Under the pieces are notes generated by a model. That model saw only the letters and a list, made by a program, of their open reading frames with translations, was not told the origin of the DNA and made no database searches. Positions 25,618-35,610 of a stretch of DNA of 64,000 nt are shown here, piece by piece (position 1 is the stretch's first letter; each line of letters opens with the position of its first letter). Source of the stretch: UBA3495 sp964629875 (GTDB taxonomy: Bacteria > Chloroflexota > Dehalococcoidia > Lucifugimonadales > UBA3495); NCBI GenBank assembly GCA_964629875.1, contig CAZVRK010000008.1, positions 1 to 64,000 on the forward strand, read 5' to 3'. The position numbers were made by a program, and so were the translations under genes.

Positions 25618-27147
25618 TTGGACATACTTAGGGAAACAATTCGTAGGTTAAACGTAATTGGCCACTATCGAGAGCTTGGCACAAATCGCCAACGCAAAGA
25701 AAGTATGATAGCCCTAGCGTCCACCCAGCTATTAGTCCAACTTTCCAGCATGCCCATAGCCATGACTATACCCTCAGTCGCTAGGCACTTTGAAGTAGAA
25801 GTATCACAAGCATCCTGGATGGTAGTTATCCGATTGCTGATGTTAGGTAGCACCGTATTTTTAGCTGCCAGACTGGGAGAACGGTACGGGTACACCAGAA
25901 TATACTTTATTGGCGCCATCCTTATGACCGTTGCCAGCGTCCTATCAGCAGCGTCTAACACTTTACTAACCCTGATTTTATGGAGCGGTGTAGTTGGACT
26001 CGGTGGAGCATTGATCACCGGTAACGCTAATGCAATTCTAGCTCAGGTATTTGATGCCAACGAGAGAGGTAGAGCTTTCTCAGTAATGGTAGTATCTGCT
26101 CGACTCGGAACTCTAATAGGTTTGGCCTTGTTCGGTATTTTCTTACAGTACTTCAGTTGGAGACTCGTATTTCTAACAAGCCTCCCAATAGGCCTACTGG
26201 CCATGAAAAACAGTTACCCGCTTTTAAAATACCAGGCAGAACAATTCAAAGACACAGTGCGATCAATTAACATTAATTACGTAGCAGCAGCACTTATGGT
26301 GGCCACGCTTGGAGCTCTAATACTTTCAGGACTGCACATTCACGAAGGATCGGAAACCTTCACTTCAAGCGAAGCTCTAGCCTACCACGTTCCAATGCAT
26401 CTATTGTTCTTTGCCCTACTTGGGCTATTCATAGTAGTACAAGGCAGAACTGGCGAACCATTTGTGCAGTTCGAGTACTTCAAACAGAAAGCTTTCTCCA
26501 TGGCGCTTTACAGCAACACTACATTCCATTTGTCTATGCTAGCGGTTACAACACTCATACCAATCGTTATCGAGAATGGGCTAGGCTATTCACCAATAGT
26601 CGTTGCTTTAGTTATAATACCAAACCAGCTCATGGGATTATTCCTACCTGCGCTAGCCGGTTGGATCTATGACAAATACAACCCTCGTTGGCTTAGACCA
26701 TCCGCATTAATGGGCATAGCTCTGGGCTTTGTACTTGTCGCATTCTTCGCCGGCGTAGTACCAGTGTGGGGAATCCCAATACTGTTGCTACCAGCGTACA
26801 TAGGATCTAACCTTTTCAACACCGCGAACAATGCTCTAGTAATGAACACTCTACCGGAGAGTACTGCCTTCGCTTCAGGAATGTTGGAAACTACCAGACA
26901 GATGGGACACACTGTAGGTGCAACCATTAGCGCTGCAGTCGTCAGCTTAGCTATCCCTGTAACTATTGAATTTCTCAGTCCCAGTGATCTCCAAGCAGTA
27001 TACAGAGAAGGGTTCAGATACGCAGCTATCGCAGTAGTGTGGATCATGGTATCAGGTAGCATAGTCGCGGCATTCCAAAAAATGCCAAACACTATGCAGA
27101 AAGGTAAAGATTCTGACCCCAAACCCCAACCAGCAGGCGGAGACTAA
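25618..27147 (+). CDS. MFS transporter (DHA2-like, 14 TM)
   Basis: A 509-aa MFS protein whose length and hydrophobic pattern fit the 14-helix drug:H+ antiporter-2 group. Recognisable stretches are QLSSMPIAMTIPSVARHFEV (TM1), AARLGERYGYTRIYFIGAI in the TM2-TM3 loop and FASGMLETTRQMGHTVG near residue 420. The start codon is TTG at 25618, fixed by the strong GGAAAGGGG 5 nt upstream. The N-terminal 30 residues are polar and basic. It follows the ferredoxin by 119 nt. Multidrug efflux is the usual role in this branch; the specific substrate is unknown. Confidence 0.88.
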   Translation: MDILRETIRRLNVIGHYRELGTNRQRKESMIALASTQLLVQLSSMPIAMTIPSVARHFEVEVSQASWMVVIRLLMLGSTVFLAARLGERYGYTRIYFIGAILMTVASVLSAASNTLLTLILWSGVVGLGGALITGNANAILAQVFDANERGRAFSVMVVSARLGTLIGLALFGIFLQYFSWRLVFLTSLPIGLLAMKNSYPLLKYQAEQFKDTVRSININYVAAALMVATLGALILSGLHIHEGSETFTSSEALAYHVPMHLLFFALLGLFIVVQGRTGEPFVQFEYFKQKAFSMALYSNTTFHLSMLAVTTLIPIVIENGLGYSPIVVALVIIPNQLMGLFLPALAGWIYDKYNPRWLRPSALMGIALGFVLVAFFAGVVPVWGIPILLLPAYIGSNLFNTANNALVMNTLPESTAFASGMLETTRQMGHTVGATISAAVVSLAIPVTIEFLSPSDLQAVYREGFRYAAIAVVWIMVSGSIVAAFQKMPNTMQKGKDSDPKPQPAGGD

Positions 27148-27288
27148 CCAACAAAACCGGCCTAAGTCTAATAAATCGTTCCGCCGCCAATCACCCTGAC
27201 AAGCCTACACTCATTGATGCTACACGTTCGCAAAGGTAAACTGTTGGTAACATCACTGTCACAAACCATCCTTATAGGAGACTAATAC

Positions 27289-28242
27289 ATGGCCATATTC
27301 TTACGTGATTCCGAAGTGTCCGAATCGTTAACCATGAATCAAATGATTGAAAAAATCGAATCCATGCAATCGCATTATGGGGAAGGCGAAGCATCTAATC
27401 TCCCAAGACGAAAGATCATAGCGAGCGGCGGAATGCTCGCAGTTATGGGAGGGGGGTTATTTTATGAGGGCGTCCTCGGAGTCAAAACTTACACGGTTGT
27501 GAAGGGACAATATTCTTTTCAAGTAAGCCTTTATGATGCCGAAACAGGGAAGCTATTATGCTATACCCAGGCCAATCGCCTAGGGCAATTACGGACAGGT
27601 GCCACCACCGCCGTGGCGGCAAAATATTTGACTACTAAGTCCAACATGACAATCGGAATCATTGGAACAGGATACCAGGCAGCAACTCAACTAGAAGCTG
27701 TTTCCAAAGTACGAGACATTGCCAACATTCTGGCTTTTAGCCGTACTGAATCTAGCCGACAGCAATTTGCTGAAAACATGAGCACTTCGCTCCAGATACC
27801 GGTCACATCAGCAAAATCAGCAGAAGAAACGGTCAAGAATTCCGACCTAGTAATCTGTATAGCCGCAACTATGGATCCCGTAATAAACGGAGATTGGATA
27901 TCATCTGGCACCACTCTTGTAGCCGCAGGCCCTACTACGTGGAGAGCGAACGAAGTAGATACCTTAACAATAAAACGAGCACACAAAATAGTAGTTGACT
28001 CTATAGAACAAGCTCCAATTGAGTCCGGAGATTTATCAAGTTCCGTCGATCAAGGAATCATTCAGTGGAGTCAATTAGTTGAATTGAGACACATTGTATC
28101 CGGCAACCAATCAGGCCGAGATAACAACGATCAAATCATATATGCCAAATTAATGGGCACTGGAGTAGCAGACGTCGCAGCAGCCAAACTAGCATATGAT
28201 ACCGCCAAACAGTTAGGCATCGGGACTGAAATGGACTGGTAG
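27289..28242 (+). CDS. Ornithine cyclodeaminase / mu-crystallin family protein
   Basis: An NAD(P)-dependent enzyme of 317 aa related to ornithine cyclodeaminase, alanine dehydrogenase and ketimine reductases. Features are GVLGVKTYTVVKGQ near residue 63, QLRTGATTAVAAKYL near 102 and the Rossmann motif IGIIGTGYQAATQLEAV near 125. The region VICIAATMDPVINGDWISSG and the KIVVDSIEQAP segment are also conserved in the family. An AGGAGA lies 8 nt upstream of the ATG. The exact substrate (ornithine, another amino acid or a cyclic imine) cannot be decided. It ends one base from the stop of the convergent carB. Confidence 0.9.
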   Translation: MAIFLRDSEVSESLTMNQMIEKIESMQSHYGEGEASNLPRRKIIASGGMLAVMGGGLFYEGVLGVKTYTVVKGQYSFQVSLYDAETGKLLCYTQANRLGQLRTGATTAVAAKYLTTKSNMTIGIIGTGYQAATQLEAVSKVRDIANILAFSRTESSRQQFAENMSTSLQIPVTSAKSAEETVKNSDLVICIAATMDPVINGDWISSGTTLVAAGPTTWRANEVDTLTIKRAHKIVVDSIEQAPIESGDLSSSVDQGIIQWSQLVELRHIVSGNQSGRDNNDQIIYAKLMGTGVADVAAAKLAYDTAKQLGIGTEMDW

Positions 28243-28243
28243 A

Positions 28244-31200
28244 TCATTTAAATGATAGATACTCTACCGTAGGCTGCACATTGTAGCTACCTTCATCATC
28301 CAGAAGACTCTCTACAGCAGCCCTAGCGGTATCCAAAGATGTGAAACAAGGAATACGTTTTTCAACGGCGGCTCTCCGAATATCGAAACCGTCTCGAAGA
28401 ACGTTAGTGGACCCAGTAACTGTGTTTACGACAGCTTTTACGCTCCCGTCTTCTATAACATCAATAACGTTGGGATGTCCTTCGTTCAATTTTTTCGTTG
28501 TCATAGTGACCGGAAAACCCATAGCCGTTATCATTGCCGCAGTCCCTTCCGTTGCATATAGGTTGCATTTAGCATCAACCAGTGATCGAATCATTGCAGT
28601 CGACTCAGACTTATCTGTATCTGCAATGCTCAACAATACTCCAGAACCTTTTGACAAACTTAAATTCGCTGCCAGCAAAGCTTTTGATAATGCTTTCGGA
28701 AAATCTACATCTACTCCCATAACTTCCCCTGTAGACTTCATCTCCGGACCTAAGAACCAATCTACTCCTACTAATTTCGCCATCGAGAACACAGGGGCTT
28801 TAATACCTACTAAATCCTGTTTTGGCCATAGCCCGCCCTTGTAACCTAAGTCTGACAACTTCTCACCGAGCATCACTCGTGTTGCTATCTTCGCTACTGG
28901 AAGGCCAGTAACTTTTGATATGAACGGTATTGTCCGACTGCCCCTTGGGTTCACCTCAATTATGTATATCGATGATGAGTTTACAGTAGCCGATTCAACG
29001 TTAGGACTTCTATAGGCTCCCCCGCCGCTGATGACAAATTGAATATTCATCAAGCCAATCACTCCTAGTTCCAATCCAATTCGAGTGGCATAATCAACGA
29101 TGGTATTTACTTCCTCTTCTGTAAGATTCAGACCGGGATATATGGCCATTGAATCTCCACTATGTACACCAGCTCTTTCAATATGTTCCATTATCCCCGG
29201 TATGAGAACTTGTTCACCGTCACAGATTGCATCGACCTCACACTCTTTACCCTCAACATAATGGTCTACCAATACCCGTTGATCGGGCGTAACTTGTGTA
29301 GCCACCGTTAAGTATCTGATCAATTCCGTGGCATTTTGTACAATCTCCATAGCTCTACCACCGAGCACATAACTTGGCCTTACAACTATTGGATACCCTA
29401 TAGTCTGAGCTATGTTCAAAGCCTCTTCTACCGAAGCAACTGCAGCACCTGGTGGCTGAGGGATACCCAACCTAGCCATAAATTCTTCGAATTTATGTCG
29501 GTCGGACGCAATGTCAATTGCTTGTGCACTAGAACCTAATATAGGTAAACCCACTTGATCTAGTGATTGGGATAGATTAATCGCCGTTTGACCACCAAAT
29601 TGAACTACTGAAGCGGGAGGATTCCCGTCTATAGTTTCATTATCAATTATGTCTCTAACGGCTTCTTCATCAAGTGGCTCAAAATACAACCGGTTACTAG
29701 TATCAAAGTCAGTAGAAACAGTCTCAGGGTTAGAGTTAATCATTACGCTATTTAAACCAGATTCGGATAAAGCAATAGCCGCATGAACACTACAGTAATC
29801 AAATTCTATGCCTTGTCCTATTCTGATGGGGCCACTGCCAATGACTATAGCTTTATCGGCCATTAAACATGGTGCCTCATTCTCGTTATCGTAACTGCTG
29901 TAGTAATAGGGGGTAACTGCTTCGAATTCCGCTGCGCAAGTGTCAACCATCTTATACACAGGGCGAATACCCAATCCAATCCGCAATTGTCGAGCCTGTT
30001 CAGGTAACATATCAGACAGGGTAGCTATTTGCTTGTCAGCAAAGCCTAGCTTTTTAGCTTGTAATAACAATGTGCCATCGAGCTCCTCTGATAACAGCCG
30101 TCGTTCCATGTTTACTATACGTTCAAGCGCACTTATAAACCAAGGATCAATATAGGCTTTACTCTGGATGTACTGAGAGCTGTAATCACGTCGCAAAGCG
30201 GCCATAATCGCCCATAATCGAAGGTCATTAGGATACAAAGGCAATGCATTAACATCTAATTCGCCACTTTGTTCCTGCAACCACGCAGGGTCTTCCCAGA
30301 GTAAAGTTCTATTATCTATTTCTAAAGAACGTACTGCTTTTTGTAATGCGGCTTCAAAAGACCTATCCACAGCCATTACTTCACCAGTAGCTTTCATTTG
30401 AGTAGTAATACGTCGGTCACCATTTGGAAATTTATCAAATGGCCACCTAGGTATCTTCACAACACAATAATCCAACGCAGGCTCAAAGGCTGCTCCTGTT
30501 GTGCTAGTAACAGCATTCGGAATTTCATCCAATCTCTTGCCGATAGCTATCTTGGCTGAGACACGAGCGATGGGATAGCCAGTGGCCTTACTTGCAAGCG
30601 CAGAACTTCTACTCACACGGGGATTCACCTCAATGATGTAATATGGAGAGTCAGCATTCCAATCAGAAGAAAGCATTTTTTCAACATCCGGATGTGGCCT
30701 GAGTGCCATTTGAATGTTGCATCCGCCCTCAATACCCAATCCTCGGATTATCTTAAGGCTTGCACTTCGTAACATCTGATATTCTTTATCAGTTAAAGTC
30801 TGACTAGGAGCCACTACAATGCTATCCCCTGTATGTGCTCCCATTGGATCAAGGTTTTCCATATTGCAAATAGTAATACAATTATCTGCTCCGTCCCTGA
30901 TTACTTCGTACTCAATCTCTTTCCAACCGACAAGGGATCGTTCCAACAGAATTTGAGAAATAGGACTAGACGCCAGTCCAGACTCGACAATAGATTCGAA
31001 CTGATCCCAGGTTTCTGCTATTCCTCCACCTGTACCTCCAAGTGTATAAGCAGGACGTATCACTAGAGGCAGCCCTGTTTCTGTGGCAAATGCACGAGCC
31101 TCTACAGCCGTAGAAACGGTAATATTTGGCGGCTCAGGTTCACCAATATCATGCAGAAAAGTGCGAAAGAAATCTCTATCTTCAGATTTTCTTATAGTAT

Positions 31201-31564
31201 CTAGGGGAGTGCCAAGTAGCTTAACCCCATATTTATCCAACACACCCTCATCAGACAGTGCTACAGCTAAGTTCAGAGCAGTCTGGCCTCCGAGAGTGGG
31301 CAGTATGCCATCCGGACGCTCCTTATCGATTATTCTATCGATAACTTCAACCGTAAGGGGTTCAATATATACCCTATCTGCCACATCACTATCGGTCATT
31401 ATTGTCGCAGGGTTAGAGTTGATCAGGATAGTTGTTATCCCCTCTTCTCGCAAGGATTTACAAGCCTGCGTGCCTGCATAATCGAATTCTGCTGCTTGTC
31501 CGATAACAATAGGGCCTGACCCTATAACCAACACTTTCTGGAGTCTATCTAACCCTTCAACCAC
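28244..31564 (-). CDS. carB: Carbamoyl-phosphate synthase large subunit
   Basis: The synthetase subunit makes carbamoyl phosphate from ammonia (from CarA), bicarbonate and two ATP. Two homologous ATP-grasp halves are clear: VLVIGSGPIVIGQAAEFDYAG at the start of the first and AIVIGSGPIRIGQGIEFDYCS at the start of the second (residue 570 region). The C-terminal MGS-like allosteric domain begins near residue 960. GTG at 31564 is preferred: AAGGAG lies 9 nt upstream, and the longer frame to 31603 adds a non-conserved extension. The length of 1106 aa is normal. It is the last gene of the pyr operon, after a small unknown gene. Confidence 0.95.
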   Translation of the reverse strand: MVEGLDRLQKVLVIGSGPIVIGQAAEFDYAGTQACKSLREEGITTILINSNPATIMTDSDVADRVYIEPLTVEVIDRIIDKERPDGILPTLGGQTALNLAVALSDEGVLDKYGVKLLGTPLDTIRKSEDRDFFRTFLHDIGEPEPPNITVSTAVEARAFATETGLPLVIRPAYTLGGTGGGIAETWDQFESIVESGLASSPISQILLERSLVGWKEIEYEVIRDGADNCITICNMENLDPMGAHTGDSIVVAPSQTLTDKEYQMLRSASLKIIRGLGIEGGCNIQMALRPHPDVEKMLSSDWNADSPYYIIEVNPRVSRSSALASKATGYPIARVSAKIAIGKRLDEIPNAVTSTTGAAFEPALDYCVVKIPRWPFDKFPNGDRRITTQMKATGEVMAVDRSFEAALQKAVRSLEIDNRTLLWEDPAWLQEQSGELDVNALPLYPNDLRLWAIMAALRRDYSSQYIQSKAYIDPWFISALERIVNMERRLLSEELDGTLLLQAKKLGFADKQIATLSDMLPEQARQLRIGLGIRPVYKMVDTCAAEFEAVTPYYYSSYDNENEAPCLMADKAIVIGSGPIRIGQGIEFDYCSVHAAIALSESGLNSVMINSNPETVSTDFDTSNRLYFEPLDEEAVRDIIDNETIDGNPPASVVQFGGQTAINLSQSLDQVGLPILGSSAQAIDIASDRHKFEEFMARLGIPQPPGAAVASVEEALNIAQTIGYPIVVRPSYVLGGRAMEIVQNATELIRYLTVATQVTPDQRVLVDHYVEGKECEVDAICDGEQVLIPGIMEHIERAGVHSGDSMAIYPGLNLTEEEVNTIVDYATRIGLELGVIGLMNIQFVISGGGAYRSPNVESATVNSSSIYIIEVNPRGSRTIPFISKVTGLPVAKIATRVMLGEKLSDLGYKGGLWPKQDLVGIKAPVFSMAKLVGVDWFLGPEMKSTGEVMGVDVDFPKALSKALLAANLSLSKGSGVLLSIADTDKSESTAMIRSLVDAKCNLYATEGTAAMITAMGFPVTMTTKKLNEGHPNVIDVIEDGSVKAVVNTVTGSTNVLRDGFDIRRAAVEKRIPCFTSLDTARAAVESLLDDEGSYNVQPTVEYLSFK

Positions 31565-31613
31565 TGCTACTGGCTCCTTCCGCCAAAATACTCCGAATGT
31601 CACTAACTTTTAT

Positions 31614-32033
31614 CTAAACTTGAGGAAGCCTTCCTGGTAGATCTATGAGTTCCCTATCGTAAAGCGTATTAAGCATTTGATAGATGAACGAACCGTAAAG
31701 CTTTCCATCCCAATCGAATTTATTCATTCCAGGGAACTCCTGTTGAGATCTGGGCGGCACTCTGAAATTGACTCGATATTCGTCCACTTTCTCCAGCTCA
31801 ACGCATCCCACTGGTTCATCAACAGTTTGATTATTAGTTTTATCTATCAAGGCTACTGACAAACCCCAATTACTGCCTAGTTGGGCTCTATTTATCGTAC
31901 CTATCTGATACCCATAATTATTACAACTAAATGTTGGCACCACTTGGTCCAACAAACCCAGCGCATCCGACAAACTCGTCGGAAGCTCCACCTCAACCCC
32001 CTCCTCTAACAAAACCATACTAAAAGAAGACAC
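31614..32033 (-). CDS. Unknown 139-aa protein between carA and carB
   Basis: I recognise no family. The start is GTG at 32033, with GGAGG 4 nt upstream. The product is soluble and mixed alpha/beta: GTINRAQLGSNWGLSVALID looks like a strand-rich core and FDWDGKLYGSFIYQMLNTLY an amphipathic helix. It has no Cys cluster. Its place is notable: it lies within the pyrimidine operon, between carA and carB, with gaps of about 100 and 50 nt. A role tied to carbamoyl-phosphate synthesis or regulation is possible, but only its position supports this. Confidence 0.7.
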   Translation of the reverse strand: MSSFSMVLLEEGVEVELPTSLSDALGLLDQVVPTFSCNNYGYQIGTINRAQLGSNWGLSVALIDKTNNQTVDEPVGCVELEKVDEYRVNFRVPPRSQQEFPGMNKFDWDGKLYGSFIYQMLNTLYDRELIDLPGRLPQV

Positions 32034-32136
32034 AAAACCTCCAAATATTGCAAAAAGAAATTAATAATACCTAGAAGAAGATTGGTGTTGGTTATCAACC
32101 TATTCTATTTAATCTAACCATTACTGAGACTACTAA

Positions 32137-33225
32137 TCACCTCCCATTAATCAAGCTTATAAATTTATCAAACAGATACTCGTTATCCTTTGGACCTGGA
32201 GCGGCTTCCGAATGATACTGAATCGTAAATAAGGGTATATCCCGATGGACAAGCCCTTCAACTGTCCCGTCGTTTAAGTTTACATGAGATACATCTAAAC
32301 CTGGAGGCAATGAATCTCCATCTACCGCGTACCCATGGTTCTGTGCAGTTATATAGATTCGTCCTGTTTCCATATCTTTAACCGGATGGTTCCCGCCGCG
32401 ATGGCCAAATTTTAACTTGTAAGTATTTGCTCCTAGCGCTCTAGCAATCAACTGATGACCCAGACATATTCCCATTACAGGAACTTTCCCCAAGACCTTC
32501 TTCACGTTTTCAACAATATAATCAAGGTGTCTTGGATCCCCGGGCCCAGGCGAAAATAAAATACCAGAAGGTTCCAGGGCTAACATATCATCGGCCGATG
32601 TGTTCGCGGGTATTGCTATCACTTCACAGCCACGCTGCTCCAGAAGGCGAAGGACATTGTATTTCAGCCCTACATCATTCACCAAGATACGATAAGACGA
32701 GTTTGACGAGGTTTTAGTATCCGATTCCCATGTATAGTGCTCGGTAGTAGTTACAGTGCTGACCAGATCCAAATCGTCATATTGCGGGAGTGTAGCTAAC
32801 CTAGTTAAAGACACACCCGGGTCATCTGTAGAGATAATCCCCGACATCACTCCTTGGTTTCTTAGTCTTTTAGTAATCGCACGAGTGTCTACTCCAGATA
32901 TACCTGGTATACCATATTCGGCTAAATACTCGTGCAATGTGGTTCTGCTTAAACCATGACTAGGTTCATCGCAACACTCTCTCACTATCAAACCCGACAC
33001 TTGTATAGTTCTAGATTCCACATCTTCAAGATTAATACCATAGTTACCTATAAGCGGATATGTCAGAGTTACTAGTTGACCAGAATATGATGGATCCGTT
33101 AATACCTCCTGATAGCCGGTCATACTAGTATTGAATACCACTTCACCATGAGCACTACTCACAGCACCAAATGCTTCCCCCGTATGAACTGACCCGTCAG
33201 CCAACACTAAATGTGTTACAGCCAC
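32137..33225 (-). CDS. carA: Carbamoyl-phosphate synthase small subunit
   Basis: The glutaminase subunit supplies ammonia to CarB. The N-terminal domain has EVVFNTSMTGYQEVLTDPSY near residue 28 and RTLHEYLAEYGIPGISGVDT near 95. The class-I amidotransferase domain has the nucleophile elbow MGICLGHQL near 250 and the His-Glu pair in IQYHSEAAPGP near 335. The length of 362 aa is normal. The start is GTG with AAAGGAG a few nt upstream. It lies 4 nt after pyrC and is surely cotranscribed. Confidence 0.95.
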   Translation of the reverse strand: MAVTHLVLADGSVHTGEAFGAVSSAHGEVVFNTSMTGYQEVLTDPSYSGQLVTLTYPLIGNYGINLEDVESRTIQVSGLIVRECCDEPSHGLSRTTLHEYLAEYGIPGISGVDTRAITKRLRNQGVMSGIISTDDPGVSLTRLATLPQYDDLDLVSTVTTTEHYTWESDTKTSSNSSYRILVNDVGLKYNVLRLLEQRGCEVIAIPANTSADDMLALEPSGILFSPGPGDPRHLDYIVENVKKVLGKVPVMGICLGHQLIARALGANTYKLKFGHRGGNHPVKDMETGRIYITAQNHGYAVDGDSLPPGLDVSHVNLNDGTVEGLVHRDIPLFTIQYHSEAAPGPKDNEYLFDKFISLINGR

Positions 33226-33229
33226 ACTC

Positions 33230-34594
33230 CTACTCCTTTATCCCTATACCTGAGTCTTGATAGACTACTCCGCCATCTACTATGGTCATTTGTACCTGCC
33301 CATGCAATGTCGCCCCATTTAAAGGAGTATTCCGTCCTTTAGAAACAAACATCTCGGAATCTACCGTCCATTCCTTATCAGGATCTAGCAATACTAAATC
33401 CGCGGTTGTATTAGGTTCTAAACTTCTATAATTGTTGAATTGAGATCCCAGCACATGAGCCGGACCTGTAGTCAATCTATCAATTAAAGTAGATAACGTC
33501 AGGTGACCTGAATGTACAAGCTGGCAAAGAGATCCTACTGCAGTCTCCAATACACTGATACCAAAAGACGCTTCCTCATACGTCACTTGTTTACTCGCAA
33601 CATCGTGGGGAGCATGATCGGTAGCAATACAATCTATGACTCCTTCGTTAAGACCTGCTATCAAGGCTGTCACATCGTCCAATGTACGTAATGGTGGATA
33701 CACCTTTGTCGAAGTGTCGTAACTATCGTCGACGGATGTAGTATGGAGACCATTAGACACGGACAAAACTCTTTCGTCGGTCATTAGCAGATGATGCGGA
33801 CAAACCTCGGCAGTTATACTTAAACCTTTAAATTTTGCTTCACGCACTAACGATACTGACCCAGCTGTACTAAGATGCGCAACATGCAACTTACCCCCGG
33901 TTAATTCAGCTAGAGCAATGTCCCTTGCCACCATCGCTTCCTCTGCTGCAGCCGGTATTCCCGGTAGACCTAAGCGAGTAGCTACAGATCCTTCGGCCAT
34001 CACACCGCCTTTTGATAAAGTGTGATCCTGACAATGATTACTAATAGGGAGTCCAAGATCTTTGCTATACGCTAAAGCCAATCGCATGATATTAGAATCC
34101 CATACTGGGTCTCCATCATCACTGAAGGCGACTACTCCTGCAGTGGCTAACTCTTCCATTTCAGCCAATTCCAGACCTTTCCGACCCTTTGTCACACATC
34201 CAATTGGGCAGACACGGACCACCCCGTCTTCGGCAGTTTTGGTGCGTATATAATCAACCACTGCAACATTATCAATAGCAGGGTCCGTGTTGGGCATACT
34301 GCATAAAGTAGTGAATCCCCCTTTAGCGGCTGCTCTAGTACCAGTTGATATAGTCTCTTTATACTCGAATCCAGGTTCCCGCAGATGACAATGCAAATCA
34401 ATAAAACCTGGACAAACTATTAATCCACCGGCATCTACAACCATTAGGTCAGAAGAGGCTTCAATATCTATGTGATCTTCTCTAGCAACGATCATTCCAT
34501 CATTGATAAGCAAATCACCGTTACGATCATATCCCGAATAGGGATCAATAATGTGACCGTTTGTTATCAAAATCCGTGGTTTACTGACCATCAT
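33230..34594 (-). CDS. pyrC: Dihydroorotase
   Basis: Zinc amidohydrolase that cyclises carbamoyl aspartate to dihydroorotate. The metal motif DLHCHLREPG is near residue 70, with GGFTTLCSMPNTDPAIDN near 92, which binds substrate. SNHCQDHTL and HVAHLSTAGS supply further metal His, and ATDHAPHD near 320 the catalytic Asp. The length of 454 aa fits the class-I dihydroorotase of bacterial pyr operons. Its start ATG overlaps the TGA of pyrB (ATGA junction), indicating translational coupling. Confidence 0.94.
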   Translation of the reverse strand: MMVSKPRILITNGHIIDPYSGYDRNGDLLINDGMIVAREDHIDIEASSDLMVVDAGGLIVCPGFIDLHCHLREPGFEYKETISTGTRAAAKGGFTTLCSMPNTDPAIDNVAVVDYIRTKTAEDGVVRVCPIGCVTKGRKGLELAEMEELATAGVVAFSDDGDPVWDSNIMRLALAYSKDLGLPISNHCQDHTLSKGGVMAEGSVATRLGLPGIPAAAEEAMVARDIALAELTGGKLHVAHLSTAGSVSLVREAKFKGLSITAEVCPHHLLMTDERVLSVSNGLHTTSVDDSYDTSTKVYPPLRTLDDVTALIAGLNEGVIDCIATDHAPHDVASKQVTYEEASFGISVLETAVGSLCQLVHSGHLTLSTLIDRLTTGPAHVLGSQFNNYRSLEPNTTADLVLLDPDKEWTVDSEMFVSKGRNTPLNGATLHGQVQMTIVDGGVVYQDSGIGIKE

Positions 34595-35610
34595 GCATGC
34601 TCCTCTTCTATCTGATGGCCGCCTACTGTTACTTGATACAACAAGGCCATTCTGAGTGCTACTCCATTGGTGACTTGTTCTTCTATCAGAGACATCTGCC
34701 CATGAGCTACACCAGTACTGATCTCTATACCTTCATTCATTGGCCCGGGATGCATGACTAAGACTTGTTTACTAGCCTTAGTCAACCTGTCCTCGGTAAC
34801 TTGCCAACGGCGTATGTATTCCCTCAAAGAAGGTAGATAACCGCCATTTTGCCGTTCATTTTGCAGGCGCAGTGCCATGACTACGTCTGCGCCATTAATA
34901 GCATCATCTAAATCCGACTGAATGCTAACCTGAGGCAAGACGTGAGCGTTACCGTCATCATTATTCAATCCGTAAGGCATCAACGTATTTGGTCCGCTTA
35001 GAACGACTTCGGCACCCAGTTTGCTAAACGCCCAAATCGCTGAACGAGCTACTCGACTATGCAAAACATCGCCAACGATGACAATTTTTAATCCTCTTAA
35101 ATATCCCAGTTTAGACCGAACCGTATAAGCATCTAGAAGGGCTTGCGTCGGATGGGCATGCAAGCCGTCTCCAGCGTTTATGATACTAACCTTCGGCAAG
35201 TGTTTAGCCAACAAATTAGGAGCTCCGGAATATGGATGCCTAACAACAATTACATCCACTCCCATTGCCTGCAGGGTTAGCCCTGTGTTAAGAAGTGACT
35301 CTCCTTTATCAACACTACTCCCGGAAGAACTCATGTTGATAACATCTGCGCTAAGTATCTTTCCTGCTTCCTCAAAAGATATACGAGTTCGTGTACTTGC
35401 TTCATAAAATAAAGTCACTATTACACGACCTCTTAGCGCAGGTACTTTTTTAATATCCCTACGCAACACCTCTGACATTGCATCAGTCTGATCTAAAATA
35501 CTGATTATTTCATCCTCAGATAAAACGTCGACATCCAAAAGGTGTTTTCTATTTGTGTTTGCAACGCTTGCATTTCTGGAAGCTAGCACATTGTTTTCAA
35601 CATCAACCAT
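34591..35610 (-). CDS. pyrB: Aspartate carbamoyltransferase catalytic subunit
   Basis: Condenses carbamoyl phosphate and aspartate. The carbamoyl-phosphate loop STRTR is at residues 72-76, in TLFYEASTRTRISFE. HPTQALLD and HPGPMNEG near residue 275 complete the active site. ATG at 35610 is chosen over the longer frame because it overlaps the pyrR stop (AATGGTTGA) and makes a normal 339-aa protein; the extra 14 codons upstream lie inside pyrR. No regulatory pyrI gene is seen, so regulation is likely through PyrR at RNA level. Confidence 0.95.
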   Translation of the reverse strand: MVDVENNVLASRNASVANTNRKHLLDVDVLSEDEIISILDQTDAMSEVLRRDIKKVPALRGRVIVTLFYEASTRTRISFEEAGKILSADVINMSSSGSSVDKGESLLNTGLTLQAMGVDVIVVRHPYSGAPNLLAKHLPKVSIINAGDGLHAHPTQALLDAYTVRSKLGYLRGLKIVIVGDVLHSRVARSAIWAFSKLGAEVVLSGPNTLMPYGLNNDDGNAHVLPQVSIQSDLDDAINGADVVMALRLQNERQNGGYLPSLREYIRRWQVTEDRLTKASKQVLVMHPGPMNEGIEISTGVAHGQMSLIEEQVTNGVALRMALLYQVTVGGHQIEEEHA

